Positions 28,982 through 39,831 of a stretch of DNA of 64,000 bases are shown here, in pieces. The notes under the pieces are model-generated. The model made no database searches. It saw only the letters and a list, made by a program, of their open reading frames with translations, and was not told the DNA's origin. Both the position numbers and the translations under genes were made by a program. Source of the DNA: Yersinia aleksiciae (GTDB taxonomy: Bacteria; Pseudomonadota; Gammaproteobacteria; Enterobacterales; Enterobacteriaceae); NCBI RefSeq assembly GCF_001047675.1, contig NZ_CP011975.1, forward strand, positions 3,140,073 through 3,204,072, written 5' to 3'. The number at the start of each line of letters is the position of its first letter. Within the stretch, counting starts at the first letter, position 1.

Positions 28982-29344
28982 TCACCATTCCGTTGGCTGA
29001 GCAAGATGCAGGCCATAGAGGTTCGCTAATAAATAACCTATTTCGTGATCAGGGACCTCGAAGGCAAACAGCGAAAGTAACTCATTGTTAATTATCCTGA
29101 CATCGGCAAAAGCAGCTGTTGCTTCAATTTCTTTTAATATTTCATCATCGATAGCTGGAATCACTTCTCCCTGACTCGCTCGCATCAAGGCATTTGCCAT
29201 GTGAGTGATCAGCATTTCTCCCTGAGGGTGGCGTAGAGATAATTTCCAATGTAGCTCCAAGCGTTCAATAACCCTGATCATTCCAAAATAGACCGTTGAA
29301 TCAATGACCTGTGCGTCATAGAGAATTTTTAATCTCGTTTCCAT
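28982..29344 (-). CDS. yhfY: YhfY, PRD-domain protein
   Basis: A 120-residue single PTS-regulation (PRD) domain protein, with the conserved histidine-bearing segments LELHWKLSLRHPQGEMLITHMANAL and VPDHEIGYLLANLYGLHLA. It has no DNA-binding part, so it may sense a PTS phosphorelay and act on a partner. It heads the operon. The separate regulator YhfZ of E. coli is not next to it here. Confidence 0.85.
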   Translation of the reverse strand: METRLKILYDAQVIDSTVYFGMIRVIERLELHWKLSLRHPQGEMLITHMANALMRASQGEVIPAIDDEILKEIEATAAFADVRIINNELLSLFAFEVPDHEIGYLLANLYGLHLAQPTEW

Positions 29345-29539
29345 TTACTTATTATCCTATATCTTCATTTTTATGAATATTTAGATGATAGTAATTTATG
29401 GTTGCGCTGCAAATGCTTCATAAGCTATTTGGAATATTGATCACAATATAATCACATTGACCGAATCAGCTGCTTTACCTTGATGATAAGGCCCTGTTTT
29501 CTGCTGGCTCAATAGAGTGGGGCTGGCGGGAGACAAAGA

Positions 29540-29563
29540 AAAAGGCCGCTAAGTGCGGCCTTT
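29540..29563 (-). terminator. Intrinsic terminator of acrAB
   Basis: A perfect 9-bp stem (AAAGGCCGC/GCGGCCTTT) with a 5-base loop is followed on the minus strand by TTCTTTG, 31 bases past acrB. Confidence 0.75.
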
Positions 29564-29593
29564 AAATATCACATCATCTGCTGCTAATAAGGT

Positions 29594-32500
29594 TTACTTC
29601 GCCTTATGCTCAACGGCATGTGCGTGCTCTACATCTTCATTTTTCCGGCTAAAGCGGCGGCGAACCACCACAAAGAACACTGGAACGAAGAAGATTGCCA
29701 GTACGGTGGCGGTGATCATCCCACCCATTACACCCGTACCTACCGCATTCTGAGCACCAGAACCGGCACCACTACTGATAACCAGTGGCAGAACCCCAAG
29801 GATAAAGGCCAGTGAGGTCATCAGAATTGGGCGCAGACGCATACGCACTGCTTCCAGCGTTGATTCCACCAAGCCTTTACCTTCTTTGTCCATCAAGTCC
29901 TTGGCGAACTCAACAATCAAGATGGCGTTCTTGGCCGATAGCCCGATGGTGGTCAACAAGCCGACCTGGAAGTAAACGTCGTTATTCAGGCCGCGCAGTG
30001 AGGCTGCCAGCAACGCACCGACCACACCCAGTGGCACCACCAACATAACTGAGAATGGAATCGACCAGCTTTCATACAACGCAGCCAGACACAAGAAGAC
30101 CACAATCAGTGAGATGGCGTACAGTGCTGGAGCCTGGTTACCCGACAAACGTTCCTGATAGGACATACCCGTCCAGTCATAACCGATGCCGCTTGGTAAT
30201 TTAGCTGCCAGTTCCTGCATCAGGTCCATTGCTTCACCGGTACTCTTACCCGGTGCTGCCTGACCCAAAATTTCCATGGATGGTAAGCCGTTGTAACGTT
30301 CAAGTCGTGGTGAGCCATATTCCCATTTCGCGCTAGAGAAGGTGGCAAATGAGACCATTTGACCGGCGCTGTTACGGACATACCACTTATCAATATCACC
30401 CGGTAACATACGGAATGGCGCGTCAGCTTGTACGTAAACTTTCTTCACGCGACCACGGTCGATAAAGTCGTTTACATAGCTGCCGCCCATGGCAGAGCCG
30501 AGGGTGGTATTGATATCAGAAATCGCTACGCCAAGGGCCTGTGCTTTTTCCTGATCAACTTCCACTTTGAACTGAGGTGTATCTTCCAATCCGTTAGGGC
30601 GCATGCCCACCAGCATATCCGAATGTTGCGCCGCCATGCCGAGCAGTTCGTTACGGGCTTCAGTTAATTTCTGATGCCCCACGTTACCCTGGTCAATCAA
30701 CTGGAAATCGAAGCCGGTAGCTGTACCTAATTCCACAATCGCTGGCAAGTTAAAGGCAAAGACTAAACCGTCCTTAATTTGCGAGAAGGCTGCTGATGCG
30801 CGGCCTACAATTGCCGGAACTTTATTTTGCTCACCCGGACGCTCATCCCAGTTTTTCAGACTGACGAATGCCAGACCGGTGTTCTGACCTTGACCACTGA
30901 AACCGAAGCCGTTAACGGTAAATACCGAGTTAACCACATCTTTTTCTTTGTCGAGATAATAGTCAGTCACCTGATTTAGCACTTTCTGCGTACGTTCTTG
31001 CGTCGCACCCGCAGGCATTTGCACCATGGTCAGGAACACGCCCTGATCTTCTTCTGGCAGGAATGATGTCGGTAAGCGCAGGAACAGCACGCCCATTCCA
31101 ATCACGATGGCCAGATAGATCACCAGATAACGGCCAGTGCTGCGCAAAATATTGGCAACGCTGTCGGTATAGTGGTGGGTACTTTTCTCGAACATGCGGT
31201 TAAACCAACCGAAGAAGCCAGTTTTTGGCCCATGCTCGCCTTTAGCGATAGGTTTTAGCATCGTGGCGCACAATGCAGGTGTCAGAATCAATGCCACCAA
31301 CACCGAGAGCACCATTGCTGAAACGATAGTGATGGAGAACTGACGATAGATTGCACCCGTTGCACCGCCGAAGAAGGCCATCGGGATAAATACCGCAGAC
31401 AGAACCATCGCGATCCCCACCAATGCGCCCTGGATTTGCTCCATAGACTTTTTGGTGGCTTCTTTCGGCGGTAGCCCTTCCTCTTGCATCACACGTTCGA
31501 CGTTCTCGACCACCACGATGGCGTCATCCACCAATAGCCCTATCGCCAACACCATCCCGAACATCGTTAGGGTGTTTATCGAATAGCCAAAGGCGGAGAG
31601 AATGGCAAAGGTACCGAGCAATACGACCGGTACTGCAATCGTTGGAATCAACGTTGCACGGAAGTTTTGCAGGAACAGATACATCACCAAGAACACCAAG
31701 ATAATGGCTTCTACCAGCGTTTTAACCACTTCGTTAATGGAGATCTTAACGAACGGTGTGGTGTCATACGGATAAACCACTTTCAACCCTGCCGGGAAGA
31801 ACGGCTGCAATTTTGCCAGCTCAGCTTTTACCGCAGCAGAAGTATCCAGGGCATTAGCCCCTGTCGCCAGCTTGATACCGATACCCGCAGCAGGTTTGCC
31901 GTTGTAACGGGCGATGATGTTATAGCTTTCAGCACCCAGTTGAACAATAGCCACATCTTTTAAGCGGACCTGCGAACCATCTGTATTCACTTTCAGCAAG
32001 ATCTGGCTGAACTCTTCAGCATTGGTCAAACGAGTCTGCGCAATGATTGATGAGTTCAGTTCTTGACCCGGGACAGGAGGAGTCCCACCCAATTGACCCG
32101 CTGCAACCTGATTGTTTTGTACTTTGATCGCATTGATAACATCAACCGGCGTCAGGTTGTAGTTATTCAGTTTGTGCGGATCCATCCAGATACGCATCGC
32201 GTATTGGGAACCAAATAACTGAACATCACCCACACCAGCAGTACGGCTGATAGGATCTTTAACATTAGAACCCACATAGTCAGCGATATCTTCTTGTTGC
32301 ATGGTGCCGTCTTCAGAAATAAAGCCGGCAACCATCAGGAAGCTACTACTGGACTTTTCAACGCTCACACCTTGCTGCTGCACTTCTTGCGGCAGTAACG
32401 GCATGGCTAATTGCAGTTTGTTCTGGACCTGAACCTGAGCGATATCTGGGTCAGTGCCTGAGTTAAAGGTCAACGTCAACTGAACGTTACCGGAGGAGTC

Positions 32501-32746
32501 ACTGCTGGAAGACATATACAGCAGGTTGTCGATACCGTTCATGTTCTGTTCGATAACCTGCGTCACTGTATTCTGAACAGTAGTCGCATCGGCGCCAGGA
32601 TAGTTGGCGGAGATTGTAATTGCCGGAGGCGCAATGGTCGGATATTGCGCAACAGGTAATTTCATTATCGCAAGTGCACCGGCCAACATCAGAATGATGG
32701 CGATAACCCAAGCGAAAATAGGGCGATCTATAAAGAACTTAGCCAT
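29594..32746 (-). CDS. acrB: RND multidrug efflux pump AcrB
   Basis: A 1050-residue RND transporter of the HAE1 family; E. coli AcrB is 1049. It has 12 transmembrane segments with two large periplasmic loops. Helix 4 carries the paired Asp residues of the proton relay in [17 protein letters not shown], and helix 10 has the conserved Lys in [17 protein letters not shown]. With AcrA and TolC it expels bile salts, dyes and antibiotics driven by proton motive force. It follows acrA by 16 bases. Confidence 0.98.
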   Translation of the reverse strand: MAKFFIDRPIFAWVIAIILMLAGALAIMKLPVAQYPTIAPPAITISANYPGADATTVQNTVTQVIEQNMNGIDNLLYMSSSSDSSGNVQLTLTFNSGTDPDIAQVQVQNKLQLAMPLLPQEVQQQGVSVEKSSSSFLMVAGFISEDGTMQQEDIADYVGSNVKDPISRTAGVGDVQLFGSQYAMRIWMDPHKLNNYNLTPVDVINAIKVQNNQVAAGQLGGTPPVPGQELNSSIIAQTRLTNAEEFSQILLKVNTDGSQVRLKDVAIVQLGAESYNIIARYNGKPAAGIGIKLATGANALDTSAAVKAELAKLQPFFPAGLKVVYPYDTTPFVKISINEVVKTLVEAIILVFLVMYLFLQNFRATLIPTIAVPVVLLGTFAILSAFGYSINTLTMFGMVLAIGLLVDDAIVVVENVERVMQEEGLPPKEATKKSMEQIQGALVGIAMVLSAVFIPMAFFGGATGAIYRQFSITIVSAMVLSVLVALILTPALCATMLKPIAKGEHGPKTGFFGWFNRMFEKSTHHYTDSVANILRSTGRYLVIYLAIVIGMGVLFLRLPTSFLPEEDQGVFLTMVQMPAGATQERTQKVLNQVTDYYLDKEKDVVNSVFTVNGFGFSGQGQNTGLAFVSLKNWDERPGEQNKVPAIVGRASAAFSQIKDGLVFAFNLPAIVELGTATGFDFQLIDQGNVGHQKLTEARNELLGMAAQHSDMLVGMRPNGLEDTPQFKVEVDQEKAQALGVAISDINTTLGSAMGGSYVNDFIDRGRVKKVYVQADAPFRMLPGDIDKWYVRNSAGQMVSFATFSSAKWEYGSPRLERYNGLPSMEILGQAAPGKSTGEAMDLMQELAAKLPSGIGYDWTGMSYQERLSGNQAPALYAISLIVVFLCLAALYESWSIPFSVMLVVPLGVVGALLAASLRGLNNDVYFQVGLLTTIGLSAKNAILIVEFAKDLMDKEGKGLVESTLEAVRMRLRPILMTSLAFILGVLPLVISSGAGSGAQNAVGTGVMGGMITATVLAIFFVPVFFVVVRRRFSRKNEDVEHAHAVEHKAK

Positions 32747-32762
32747 GAATTACCGGCTCCTT

Positions 32763-33950
32763 TTAAGACTTCTTCGCTGTATCAGCTGGGGCTGCTTTTG
32801 GTGCTGGAGTCGTGACTTCCTGCACTTTTACCTGTACGCCCGGTCTGATTTTCTGCAAGCCGGAAACAATAAGACGATCACCTGCTTTCAAGCCTTCAGT
32901 AACCAACCATTTATCACCAATGGCTTGGTTAGCAACCAGCGTACGCAATTCAACTTTGTCATCGGCACCGACGACCATCGCTGTCGCTTCCCCACGCGGG
33001 TTACGTGTCACACCTTGTTGAGGCACTAATAGTGCGTCAGGTCTAACACCTTCATCCAAACGGGCGCGGACAAACATCCCCGGCAGCAAGGCTTCATTCG
33101 GGTTAGGGAAAATTGCACGAATAGTAATCGAACCCGTGGTCTCATCCACAGTCACACCAGAGAACTCCAGCGTACCGGTTTCAGCGTACTCAGTACCGTT
33201 TTCCAGTAACAAGCGAACCTTGGCTTTACCGCCTTCTTGTTTGAGCGTGCCATCAGCCAGCTCTTTTTTCAGGCGCAAATACTCATCGCTTGATTGCGTT
33301 ACGTCGACATACATTGGATCAAGCTGCTGAACCGTAGTCATCGCTGTTGCCTGACCACTGGTCACCAATGCACCTTCAGTCACTGAAGATTTACCGGTAC
33401 GACCACTGATTGGCGAGGTCACTTGAGTGTATGCCAGATTAATACGTGCCGTTTCTACCGCGGCTTTTGCGGCAAGAACAGTTGCATTAGCTTGCATAGC
33501 ATCGGATACCGCTTGGTCATACTCTTGCTTACTGATGTAGTTGGTACCCAGCAATGGTTTGTAGCGATTCACTGTCAGACGTGCAATTTCAGCGGCAGCT
33601 TGTGCTTTGGCTAAATCACCTTTTGCGCTGTCATAAGCGGCCTGATAAGTGGCAGGGTCAATTTGGTAAAGTGACGTTCCGGCGGTGACATCACTGCCTT
33701 CAACATAGTTACGTTTTAGAATTATTCCGCTAACTTGCGGACGAACTTCTGCAACACGGAATGCGGACGTGCGACCCGGTAGTTCGGTTGTGATATTTAG
33801 TGGTGCTGCTTTCAATGTCACAATGCCGACTTCAGGTGCCTGTTGAGCATGGGCTTGCGCCGCATCTTTGTCATTACATCCTATAAGTACTAAGCTGCCT
33901 GAAAGTACCAGAATTGCAGCCAGAGGCATTACCCCTCTGTTTTTGCTCAT
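32763..33950 (-). CDS. acrA: Efflux pump periplasmic adaptor AcrA
   Basis: A 395-residue membrane-fusion lipoprotein: lipobox LIGC at about residues 22-25, barrel-sandwich (lipoyl) halves, alpha-hairpin (about 95-175, rich in Ala/Gln) and beta-barrel. It bridges AcrB and TolC. Transcribed divergently from its repressor acrR, with a shared 144-bp region that holds the AcrR operator. Confidence 0.97.
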   Translation of the reverse strand: MSKNRGVMPLAAILVLSGSLVLIGCNDKDAAQAHAQQAPEVGIVTLKAAPLNITTELPGRTSAFRVAEVRPQVSGIILKRNYVEGSDVTAGTSLYQIDPATYQAAYDSAKGDLAKAQAAAEIARLTVNRYKPLLGTNYISKQEYDQAVSDAMQANATVLAAKAAVETARINLAYTQVTSPISGRTGKSSVTEGALVTSGQATAMTTVQQLDPMYVDVTQSSDEYLRLKKELADGTLKQEGGKAKVRLLLENGTEYAETGTLEFSGVTVDETTGSITIRAIFPNPNEALLPGMFVRARLDEGVRPDALLVPQQGVTRNPRGEATAMVVGADDKVELRTLVANQAIGDKWLVTEGLKAGDRLIVSGLQKIRPGVQVKVQEVTTPAPKAAPADTAKKS

Positions 33951-34042
33951 AGATAAACCTCAAGTGTCCGATTTTTAATTTAATTCAATGGATCACAAGC
34001 TTTAAAACCCATTGCTGCGTAAATTATATGTGCGTGCTATGG

Positions 34043-34066
34043 TACATACATTCGTGAATGTATGTA
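34043..34066. promoter_or_regulatory. AcrR operator
   Basis: A 24-bp palindrome (TACATACATTCG-TGAATGTATGTA) identical in layout to the E. coli AcrR operator lies between divergent acrA and acrR, 29 bases before acrR. Confidence 0.92.
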
Positions 34067-34094
34067 AATCGCACCCCCCCGAAAAAACAACGCT

Positions 34095-34745
34095 ATGGCA
34101 CGAAAAACCAAACAGCAAGCCGAAGAGACCCGGCAACAAATTCTAGATGCCGCAGTGCGGGAATTTTCTGCGCATGGCGTTTCCGGCACCTCGCTTACAG
34201 ATATTGCTGCTGCCGCAGGTGTAACCCGTGGCGCAATTTACTGGCACTTCAAGAATAAGGTAGACCTGTTTAACGAAATTTGGGAGTTATCAGAGTCTAA
34301 AATTGATCAGCTCGAATCAGAGTATCAGGTAAAATATCCTGATAATCCACTCCGAATCTTACGTGAAATACTTATCTATGTTCTTGTTTCTACGCGTGAG
34401 GATTGCCGACGCCGCGCATTGATGGAAATTGTCTTCCATAAATGTGAGTTTGTCGGTGAGATGTCCTCGGTCCATGATGCACGTAAAGTTCTTGATTTAG
34501 CTAGTTATGAGCGAATTGAGTCCGTTTTGCAAGACTGTATTGATGCGAATCAATTGCCCGCTAATCTTGATACTTATCGCGCTGCGATTATCATGAGAGC
34601 TTATATTACAGGTTTGATGGAGAACTGGCTCTTTATGCCAGAAAGTTTTGATATAAAACAAGAGGCACCTATATTGGTTGATGCCTATCTGGATATGCTA
34701 GCCCACAGCTTTTCATTGCGTAAAGAGATTAATAGCAGGGTATAG
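34095..34745 (+). CDS. acrR: TetR-family repressor AcrR
   Basis: A 216-residue TetR repressor: an N-terminal helix-turn-helix (about 10-57, [25 protein letters not shown]) and a C-terminal ligand-binding and dimerisation part. It represses acrAB and itself until drugs bind. Divergent gene order and the exact operator match confirm the assignment. Start is ATG at 34095 ([14 protein letters not shown]). Confidence 0.97.
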   Translation: MARKTKQQAEETRQQILDAAVREFSAHGVSGTSLTDIAAAAGVTRGAIYWHFKNKVDLFNEIWELSESKIDQLESEYQVKYPDNPLRILREILIYVLVSTREDCRRRALMEIVFHKCEFVGEMSSVHDARKVLDLASYERIESVLQDCIDANQLPANLDTYRAAIIMRAYITGLMENWLFMPESFDIKQEAPILVDAYLDMLAHSFSLRKEINSRV

Positions 34746-34779
34746 GATTATCTGGAATAGCTTATATGAGGAGCATGTT

Positions 34780-35133
34780 ATGAGTTCACTGGTTGTGATT
34801 GCTAATGGTGCCGCTTATGGCCATGAGTCATTATTTAATGCTCTGCGTTTATCCATTGCATTGAAAGAACAACAAACTGATCTCGATTTACGCCTATTTT
34901 TGATGTCGGATGCTGTTATCGCTGGGATTCACGGGCAACAGCCACGAGAAGGCTATAATTTGCAGCAGATGCTGGAAATTCTCACGGCACAGAATGTCCC
35001 CATTAAATTATGCAAAACCTGCGCGGATGCCCGTGGCGTGACTGGATTAACACTGGTCGATGGTGTGGAAATTGGCACGTTGATAGAGCTGGCACAGTGG
35101 ACTTTGGCTGCCGAGAAAGTACTGACATTCTGA
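34780..35133 (+). CDS. DsrE/YchN-family sulfur-relay-like protein
   Basis: A 117-residue DsrE/F-fold protein resembling YchN. The conserved cysteine motif is KLCKTCADARG at about residues 76-86 and the segment REGYNLQQMLEIL is typical. Family members form small oligomers, some passing sulfur from one protein to another; this one's partner is unknown. GAGGAGC precedes the ATG. It lies 34 bases after acrR, possibly in the same transcript. Confidence 0.75.
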   Translation: MSSLVVIANGAAYGHESLFNALRLSIALKEQQTDLDLRLFLMSDAVIAGIHGQQPREGYNLQQMLEILTAQNVPIKLCKTCADARGVTGLTLVDGVEIGTLIELAQWTLAAEKVLTF

Positions 35134-35336
35134 GTGACAAAGGCATTACGGCCAATCGTCCTGCTAATTAAGCGGTATTGCTTTCATTGATATTGCCAGC
35201 GGTTACATCGATTCAATGACAAATGCGTAACTGCCCGCATTATTGCAGCTATTCACGTGCTGAAAGACTTTTCTTATGATGACCCGAGACTGAACGTGAT
35301 AGGATTTCAGCCTCTCTGTTGAAATGAAGTTCAAAT

Positions 35337-38300
35337 ATGAACAGCAGATTTCGCAATCAATATTCCATATCGCTCTCTTTACCCATGATGGCATCAGCAG
35401 GTGTATTTCTATTGCGTCTCCAGATAATGATTACCCTGCTTATAATTTCATTGCTATTATCGTCAATTGCTTTTGCGTCAAGTATCAATATTGATGTGCC
35501 GACTCGCAGTGAAGTACTGAGTCAACTGGATACATTATCAAAACAGAAAATATTATCGCCAGCGGAAAAACTCGCACAACAAGACCTGACTAAGACGCTG
35601 GAATACCTTGATACGATTGAGCGTACCAAGCAAGAAGCTAATCAGCTTAAACAACAATTGGCGCAGGCCCCGACGAAGTTGCGTCAAGCAACCGAAGCAC
35701 TGGATTCGCTTAAAGACAGCTCAGCCGATACATTGACCCGCGAATCACTGGCTAACTACTCGTTACGCCAGTTGGAGTCGCGTCTAAATGAAACGCTGGA
35801 TGATTTGCAAACCGCGCAGGAAGACCTCTCCGCCTATAACAGCCAGCTCATTTCCCTGCAAACACAGCCGGAGCGGGTACAGAGTGCGATGTACAACGCG
35901 TCGATGCGATTGATGCAGATTCGCAATCAACTCAATGGGTTATCGCCAAATCAAGAAGTTCTGCGTCCAAGCCAGCAGCAAGAACTATTGACCGAGCAGG
36001 TGATGCTAAATGCACAACTGGATTTGCAGCGTAAAAGTCTGGAAGCCAATACGACTCTGCAAGACTTACTGCAAAAACAGCGGGATTACACCACTGCGCA
36101 CATTAATCAGTTGGAGCGTTATGTCCAGATATTGCAAGAGGTAGTTAGCGGTAAACGTTTGATTCTCTCCGAGAAAACAGCCAAAGAAGCACAAGCACCC
36201 AATGATGCGACTGACATCCAAAATGACCCGTTAGTCAGTCGTGAACTGGCGATTAACAAAGAGCTGAGCCAGCGATTGATTAATGCCACGAAAGAGGGCA
36301 ATACGCTGGTACAACAGAATATTAGGGTTAAAAACTGGCTGGATCGTGCCCTGCAATCTGAACGTAATTTAAAAGAGCAAATCACCGTATTACGCGGCAG
36401 TTTACTGCTTTCACGTATTCTCTATCAGCAGCAACTCAATTTGCCGGCGTCCGGCTTAATTACCAATATGACCTCACGCATTGCTGATTTGCGGCTTGAG
36501 CAATTTGAAATTAATCAGCAGCGTGACCAGCTATTCCAGGGGGATGACTATATCCAAACCCTGATGAGCGGCAGCAAAGAGAAGATCAGCCCTGATGTGG
36601 AAGACGCACTCGGGCAAATTGTTGATATTCGGCGTGAACTGCTGGACCAATTGAATAAGCAGTTGGGCAACCAACTGACACTGGCTATTAATCTGCAAAT
36701 TAACCAACAGCAGTTACTCAGCGTCAATGAGTCATTGCAACATACCCTGACACAGCAGATTTTTTGGGTTAGCAGCAACAAACCGATGGATTGGTCTTGG
36801 CTGAAAGCCTTACCGGGGGCGCTTAAAGCTGAACTGAGCAATTTCCACTTTACCCTGTCCCTAGGGGATGTGGTGTCTGGTCTGATCAAATCACTGGTGT
36901 TCCTGATACCCATGCTGGTTGTGGCAGGGGTAATCCGATCACGCTATAAAATCATTAATAAACACCTGGACAGGCTCGCCGCTGATGTCGGGCAATTAAA
37001 GCACGATAGCCAAATGCACACACCCAATGCCATCATGCTTACCTTGCTGAAGGTGTTACCGGGTAGCTTAATCATCTTAGGCATCGGCTACTGGTGCTTA
37101 CGTTCAGACTTTAATCTCAGTGATTTCTTCTGGAGCTTCTTCCAACATCTGGCCCTGTTCTGGCTGATATTTGATCTGACTTATCGCATGTTATCCCCCG
37201 GGGGCATCACTGAGCGGCACTTTATGATCTCAGCCGACAGATGTGCGCATTACCGTCGCCAAATGGTGCGCTTGGGGGCGGCATTATTACCGGTAATCTT
37301 CTGGTCTGCATTGGGGCAAAAAAGCCCACTTCGGCTGGTCGATGATGTCATTGGGCAAATTGTTATTGTGATAGCGCTGGCGCTGCTGGCGCTGTTTGTC
37401 TTTCCATTCTGCCGTGATAGCTGGCGTGAGAAAGACTCCCATGCGGTACGCCTGGTTATTATCACCGCCGTGGCTGTAACCCCTATCATATTGATTGGAT
37501 TAATGATTGCTGGCTATTTCTACACGACGCTGCAATTAGCGGGGCGCTGGATTGACAGCCTGTACTTATTATTCTTGTGGAATATTGTTTATCTGACGGC
37601 GATTCGTGGGTTAGGGGTCGCGGCGCGGCGTCTGGCTTATCGTCGAGCAATTGCACGGCGACAAAGTTTGGTGAAAGAGGGTGCTGAAGGCGGTGAGCCA
37701 GTCGAAGAGCCGCCGCTGGCACTGGATCAAATTAACCAACAGTCATTGCGTTTGACCACCATGGCGCTATTCCTGATTTTCGCCACCTGCTTCTACTGGA
37801 TCTGGGCTGACCTGATCACCGTTATCTCCTATCTGGACAGCATCTCTTTGTGGCATTACACCACAACAGTTGCAGGTGCGAGCGTAACGCAGGCCGTGAC
37901 CTTGGGGAATATGCTGGTGGCCTTAATGGCATTGGTGGTCGCCTATATTTTGACCCGCAACCTACCTGGTCTGCTAGAAGTAGTGGTGCTGTCGCGTCTA
38001 CAACTGCGCCAAGGCACCTCTTACGCCATCACCACGATCCTGACCTACCTTATTACCGCCATTGGTGGGATAACCGCACTAAGTTCACTTGGGGTTTCGT
38101 GGGATAAATTGCAATGGCTGGTGGCGGCGCTCTCTGTTGGTCTAGGGTTTGGTTTGCAGGAGATCTTTGCCAACTTCGTCTCCGGCTTGATTATTCTGTT
38201 CGAACGTCCTGTACGGATCGGCGACACCATCACCATTGGCACCTTCTCGGGTAATGTCAGCAAAATACGGATTCGCGCAACAACAATTACCGATTTTGAC

Positions 38301-38789
38301 CGCAAAGAAGTGATTATTCCGAACAAGGCATTCGTGACAGAGCGGCTGATCAACTGGTCACTGTCAGATACGATCACCCGCATCATAATCAAAGTTGGCG
38401 TTGCGTATGGCTCTGATTTAGAAAAAGTGAAAGAGGTGCTGTTACAAGCCGCACATGATAATCCACGGGTAATGACTGACCCTGAACCACAGGTCTTCTT
38501 CCTAGACTTTGGTGCCAGTACTCTTGATCACGAGTTGCGTCTGTATGTACGTGAATTGCGGGACCGCAGCTATACAGTAGATGAATTAAATCGGGCGATT
38601 GATAAGTTATGTCGCGAGAATGACATTAATATCGCCTTTAACCAGTTGGAAGTGTACTTGCATAAACCTGATGGTACTCAACTTCAGGAAGTTAATCGCC
38701 CGCTTGAAACGAAAGATTTACCTGTCGCGCACTCTGAGCTGGGGGACACTAAGCCTGACTTACCGGATATCAACAAGCCGCTCGCTTGA
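35337..38789 (+). CDS. mscK: Potassium-dependent mechanosensitive channel MscK
   Basis: A 1150-residue MscS-superfamily channel (E. coli KefA 1120). After an N-terminal signal segment (IMITLLIISLLLSSIAFAS) comes a large periplasmic coiled-coil-rich domain (about 60-490), then 10-11 membrane helices. The C-terminal MscS core (about 910-1150) has the pore-lining segment AALSVGLGFGLQEIFANFVSG and the beta-domain with RPVRIGDTITIG. It opens on membrane tension in a K+-dependent way during hypo-osmotic shock. Several in-frame Met codons make the exact start uncertain. Confidence 0.95.
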   Translation: MNSRFRNQYSISLSLPMMASAGVFLLRLQIMITLLIISLLLSSIAFASSINIDVPTRSEVLSQLDTLSKQKILSPAEKLAQQDLTKTLEYLDTIERTKQEANQLKQQLAQAPTKLRQATEALDSLKDSSADTLTRESLANYSLRQLESRLNETLDDLQTAQEDLSAYNSQLISLQTQPERVQSAMYNASMRLMQIRNQLNGLSPNQEVLRPSQQQELLTEQVMLNAQLDLQRKSLEANTTLQDLLQKQRDYTTAHINQLERYVQILQEVVSGKRLILSEKTAKEAQAPNDATDIQNDPLVSRELAINKELSQRLINATKEGNTLVQQNIRVKNWLDRALQSERNLKEQITVLRGSLLLSRILYQQQLNLPASGLITNMTSRIADLRLEQFEINQQRDQLFQGDDYIQTLMSGSKEKISPDVEDALGQIVDIRRELLDQLNKQLGNQLTLAINLQINQQQLLSVNESLQHTLTQQIFWVSSNKPMDWSWLKALPGALKAELSNFHFTLSLGDVVSGLIKSLVFLIPMLVVAGVIRSRYKIINKHLDRLAADVGQLKHDSQMHTPNAIMLTLLKVLPGSLIILGIGYWCLRSDFNLSDFFWSFFQHLALFWLIFDLTYRMLSPGGITERHFMISADRCAHYRRQMVRLGAALLPVIFWSALGQKSPLRLVDDVIGQIVIVIALALLALFVFPFCRDSWREKDSHAVRLVIITAVAVTPIILIGLMIAGYFYTTLQLAGRWIDSLYLLFLWNIVYLTAIRGLGVAARRLAYRRAIARRQSLVKEGAEGGEPVEEPPLALDQINQQSLRLTTMALFLIFATCFYWIWADLITVISYLDSISLWHYTTTVAGASVTQAVTLGNMLVALMALVVAYILTRNLPGLLEVVVLSRLQLRQGTSYAITTILTYLITAIGGITALSSLGVSWDKLQWLVAALSVGLGFGLQEIFANFVSGLIILFERPVRIGDTITIGTFSGNVSKIRIRATTITDFDRKEVIIPNKAFVTERLINWSLSDTITRIIIKVGVAYGSDLEKVKEVLLQAAHDNPRVMTDPEPQVFFLDFGASTLDHELRLYVRELRDRSYTVDELNRAIDKLCRENDINIAFNQLEVYLHKPDGTQLQEVNRPLETKDLPVAHSELGDTKPDLPDINKPLA

Positions 38790-38830
38790 GGCCATCTGGC
38801 AGGTGGGGAGAGGCGATAACTCAGGATCAT

Positions 38831-38859
38831 CTATAGGGTAAATTATTTATACCCTATAG
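38831..38859. terminator. Hairpin between convergent mscK and rsmS
   Basis: A perfect 10-bp stem (CTATAGGGTA/TACCCTATAG) with a 9-base A/T loop lies between the two stops. No T-tract follows on either strand, so terminator function is tentative. Confidence 0.45.
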
Positions 38860-38862
38860 ATT

Positions 38863-39018
38863 TCAATCTGAAGTTTGATGGCGGAGCTTACGCTGATAAT
38901 CAAGTTGCACGATCTCTAACGCCTTCAGTGCTGTTTCTGGCGCGATCTCATTGCATTCCAGCAGGTAGATAAGATCTACTGCCAGTTGCAGTTCTGGTGA
39001 AGCTTTTTCAACTGACAT
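38863..39018 (-). CDS. rsmS: RsmS (YbaM) small protein
   Basis: A 51-residue protein (MSVEKASPELQLAVDLIYLL, ending LRHQTSD) matching E. coli YbaM/RsmS (53 residues), a DUF2496 member. In Pectobacterium RsmS affects secreted enzymes and secondary metabolism; the mechanism is unclear. It precedes priC on the minus strand in E. coli order. It was found by translating the minus strand from 39018 to the TGA at 38863. Confidence 0.85.
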   Translation of the reverse strand: MSVEKASPELQLAVDLIYLLECNEIAPETALKALEIVQLDYQRKLRHQTSD

Positions 39019-39106
39019 AATGTGACCAACACTTGGTTTTCAGTGAATGAGGAAAGTCGGGGGATAAATTGCTTCGCTGCAAAGTTCTACCTGACTTGAT
39101 TCAATC

Positions 39107-39235
39107 CATCTACCCGAAAGATTTCAAGATGCAGAAAGATGGTCAATGGGGAACCCCGATGAGCTTACATCAGTAAGTAGTTCCGGTGATTGAACTCAGC
39201 CAACACACCTGCGACTTGAGCGGCGATGGTATAAA
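39107..39235. repeat. Imperfect palindromic intergenic repeat (YPAL-like)
   Basis: About 129 bases form a long imperfect hairpin. The ends (starting ATCTACCCGAAAGATTTCAA and finishing GCGACTTGAGCGGCGATGGT) are partly complementary, and the centre folds as CTTAC-ATCA-GTAAG with GGGGAAC/TTCCGG outside. This looks like the miniature palindromic repeats scattered between Yersinia genes. The family name is from memory and no second copy was seen here. Confidence 0.55.
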
Positions 39236-39294
39236 ACATTATAGAAAACTATTCGCTGCCGGAACCCTAACGATTCAAAAAATGTGACAAATAT

Positions 39295-39831
39295 TCAAAA
39301 ACCGTTCTCTTTTTTCTCGATACTGCGCTCTATTTTGATTAGCGCTTGTCGGCAACGCATTAAACGGCCTTCCAGCGCGGCGAGTTCTTTTTGTATCTTT
39401 TGCTGTTCGGAGAGCAAACTTTGTCGGCCAAGTTGACTCTCTCTATCCTGAATCATGGTCATTATACGCCGCTCATAATCCTGATGCTCAGCCAACTTAT
39501 GATAAGGGTCCAATTTACTATCCCTAGGTTCAGGATTGGACTTCCTTAGTTTTTGAGTCGCCAGCTCTCTTTGCAGCGCTGAGATTTGTGCGACCAATTT
39601 CTCTGCCAGAAAGGCGACCTGCTGGGTGCGATTCTCGGCAACCACTTGTTTCAGTTGTGCCATATTCTTGCGCACTTCCTGTAGATAGTCGCGAAAACGA
39701 TTACCATGATTACCAAATAGATTCAGATCAAAACGGGCCTGTTGGGAGGGCGTGTTAGCTTGAGGGCCAACCTGAGTCGACAACGCTTCAATTTGGCTTT
39801 CAAGCACCTGCAATAATTTTTCTGTACTCAT
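39295..39831 (-). CDS. priC: Primosomal replication protein PriC
   Basis: A 178-residue mostly helical, basic protein of the PriC family, which reloads DnaB at stalled forks. Family landmarks are ARFDLNLFG near residue 32 and the arginine-rich QDYERRIMTM with LEGRLMRCRQALIKIE at the C-terminus. The Met at 39831 (MSTEKLLQVLE) has AGGAGC upstream; the in-frame extension to 40107 is rejected as it has no family support. Divergent from ybaN. Confidence 0.9.
   Translation of the reverse strand: MSTEKLLQVLESQIEALSTQVGPQANTPSQQARFDLNLFGNHGNRFRDYLQEVRKNMAQLKQVVAENRTQQVAFLAEKLVAQISALQRELATQKLRKSNPEPRDSKLDPYHKLAEHQDYERRIMTMIQDRESQLGRQSLLSEQQKIQKELAALEGRLMRCRQALIKIERSIEKKENGF

Noticed and set aside
38831..38859. 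Possible operator at the mscK/rsmS junction
   Set aside because: It lies between two convergent 3' ends where no promoter is expected; a 3'-end hairpin is the simpler reading.
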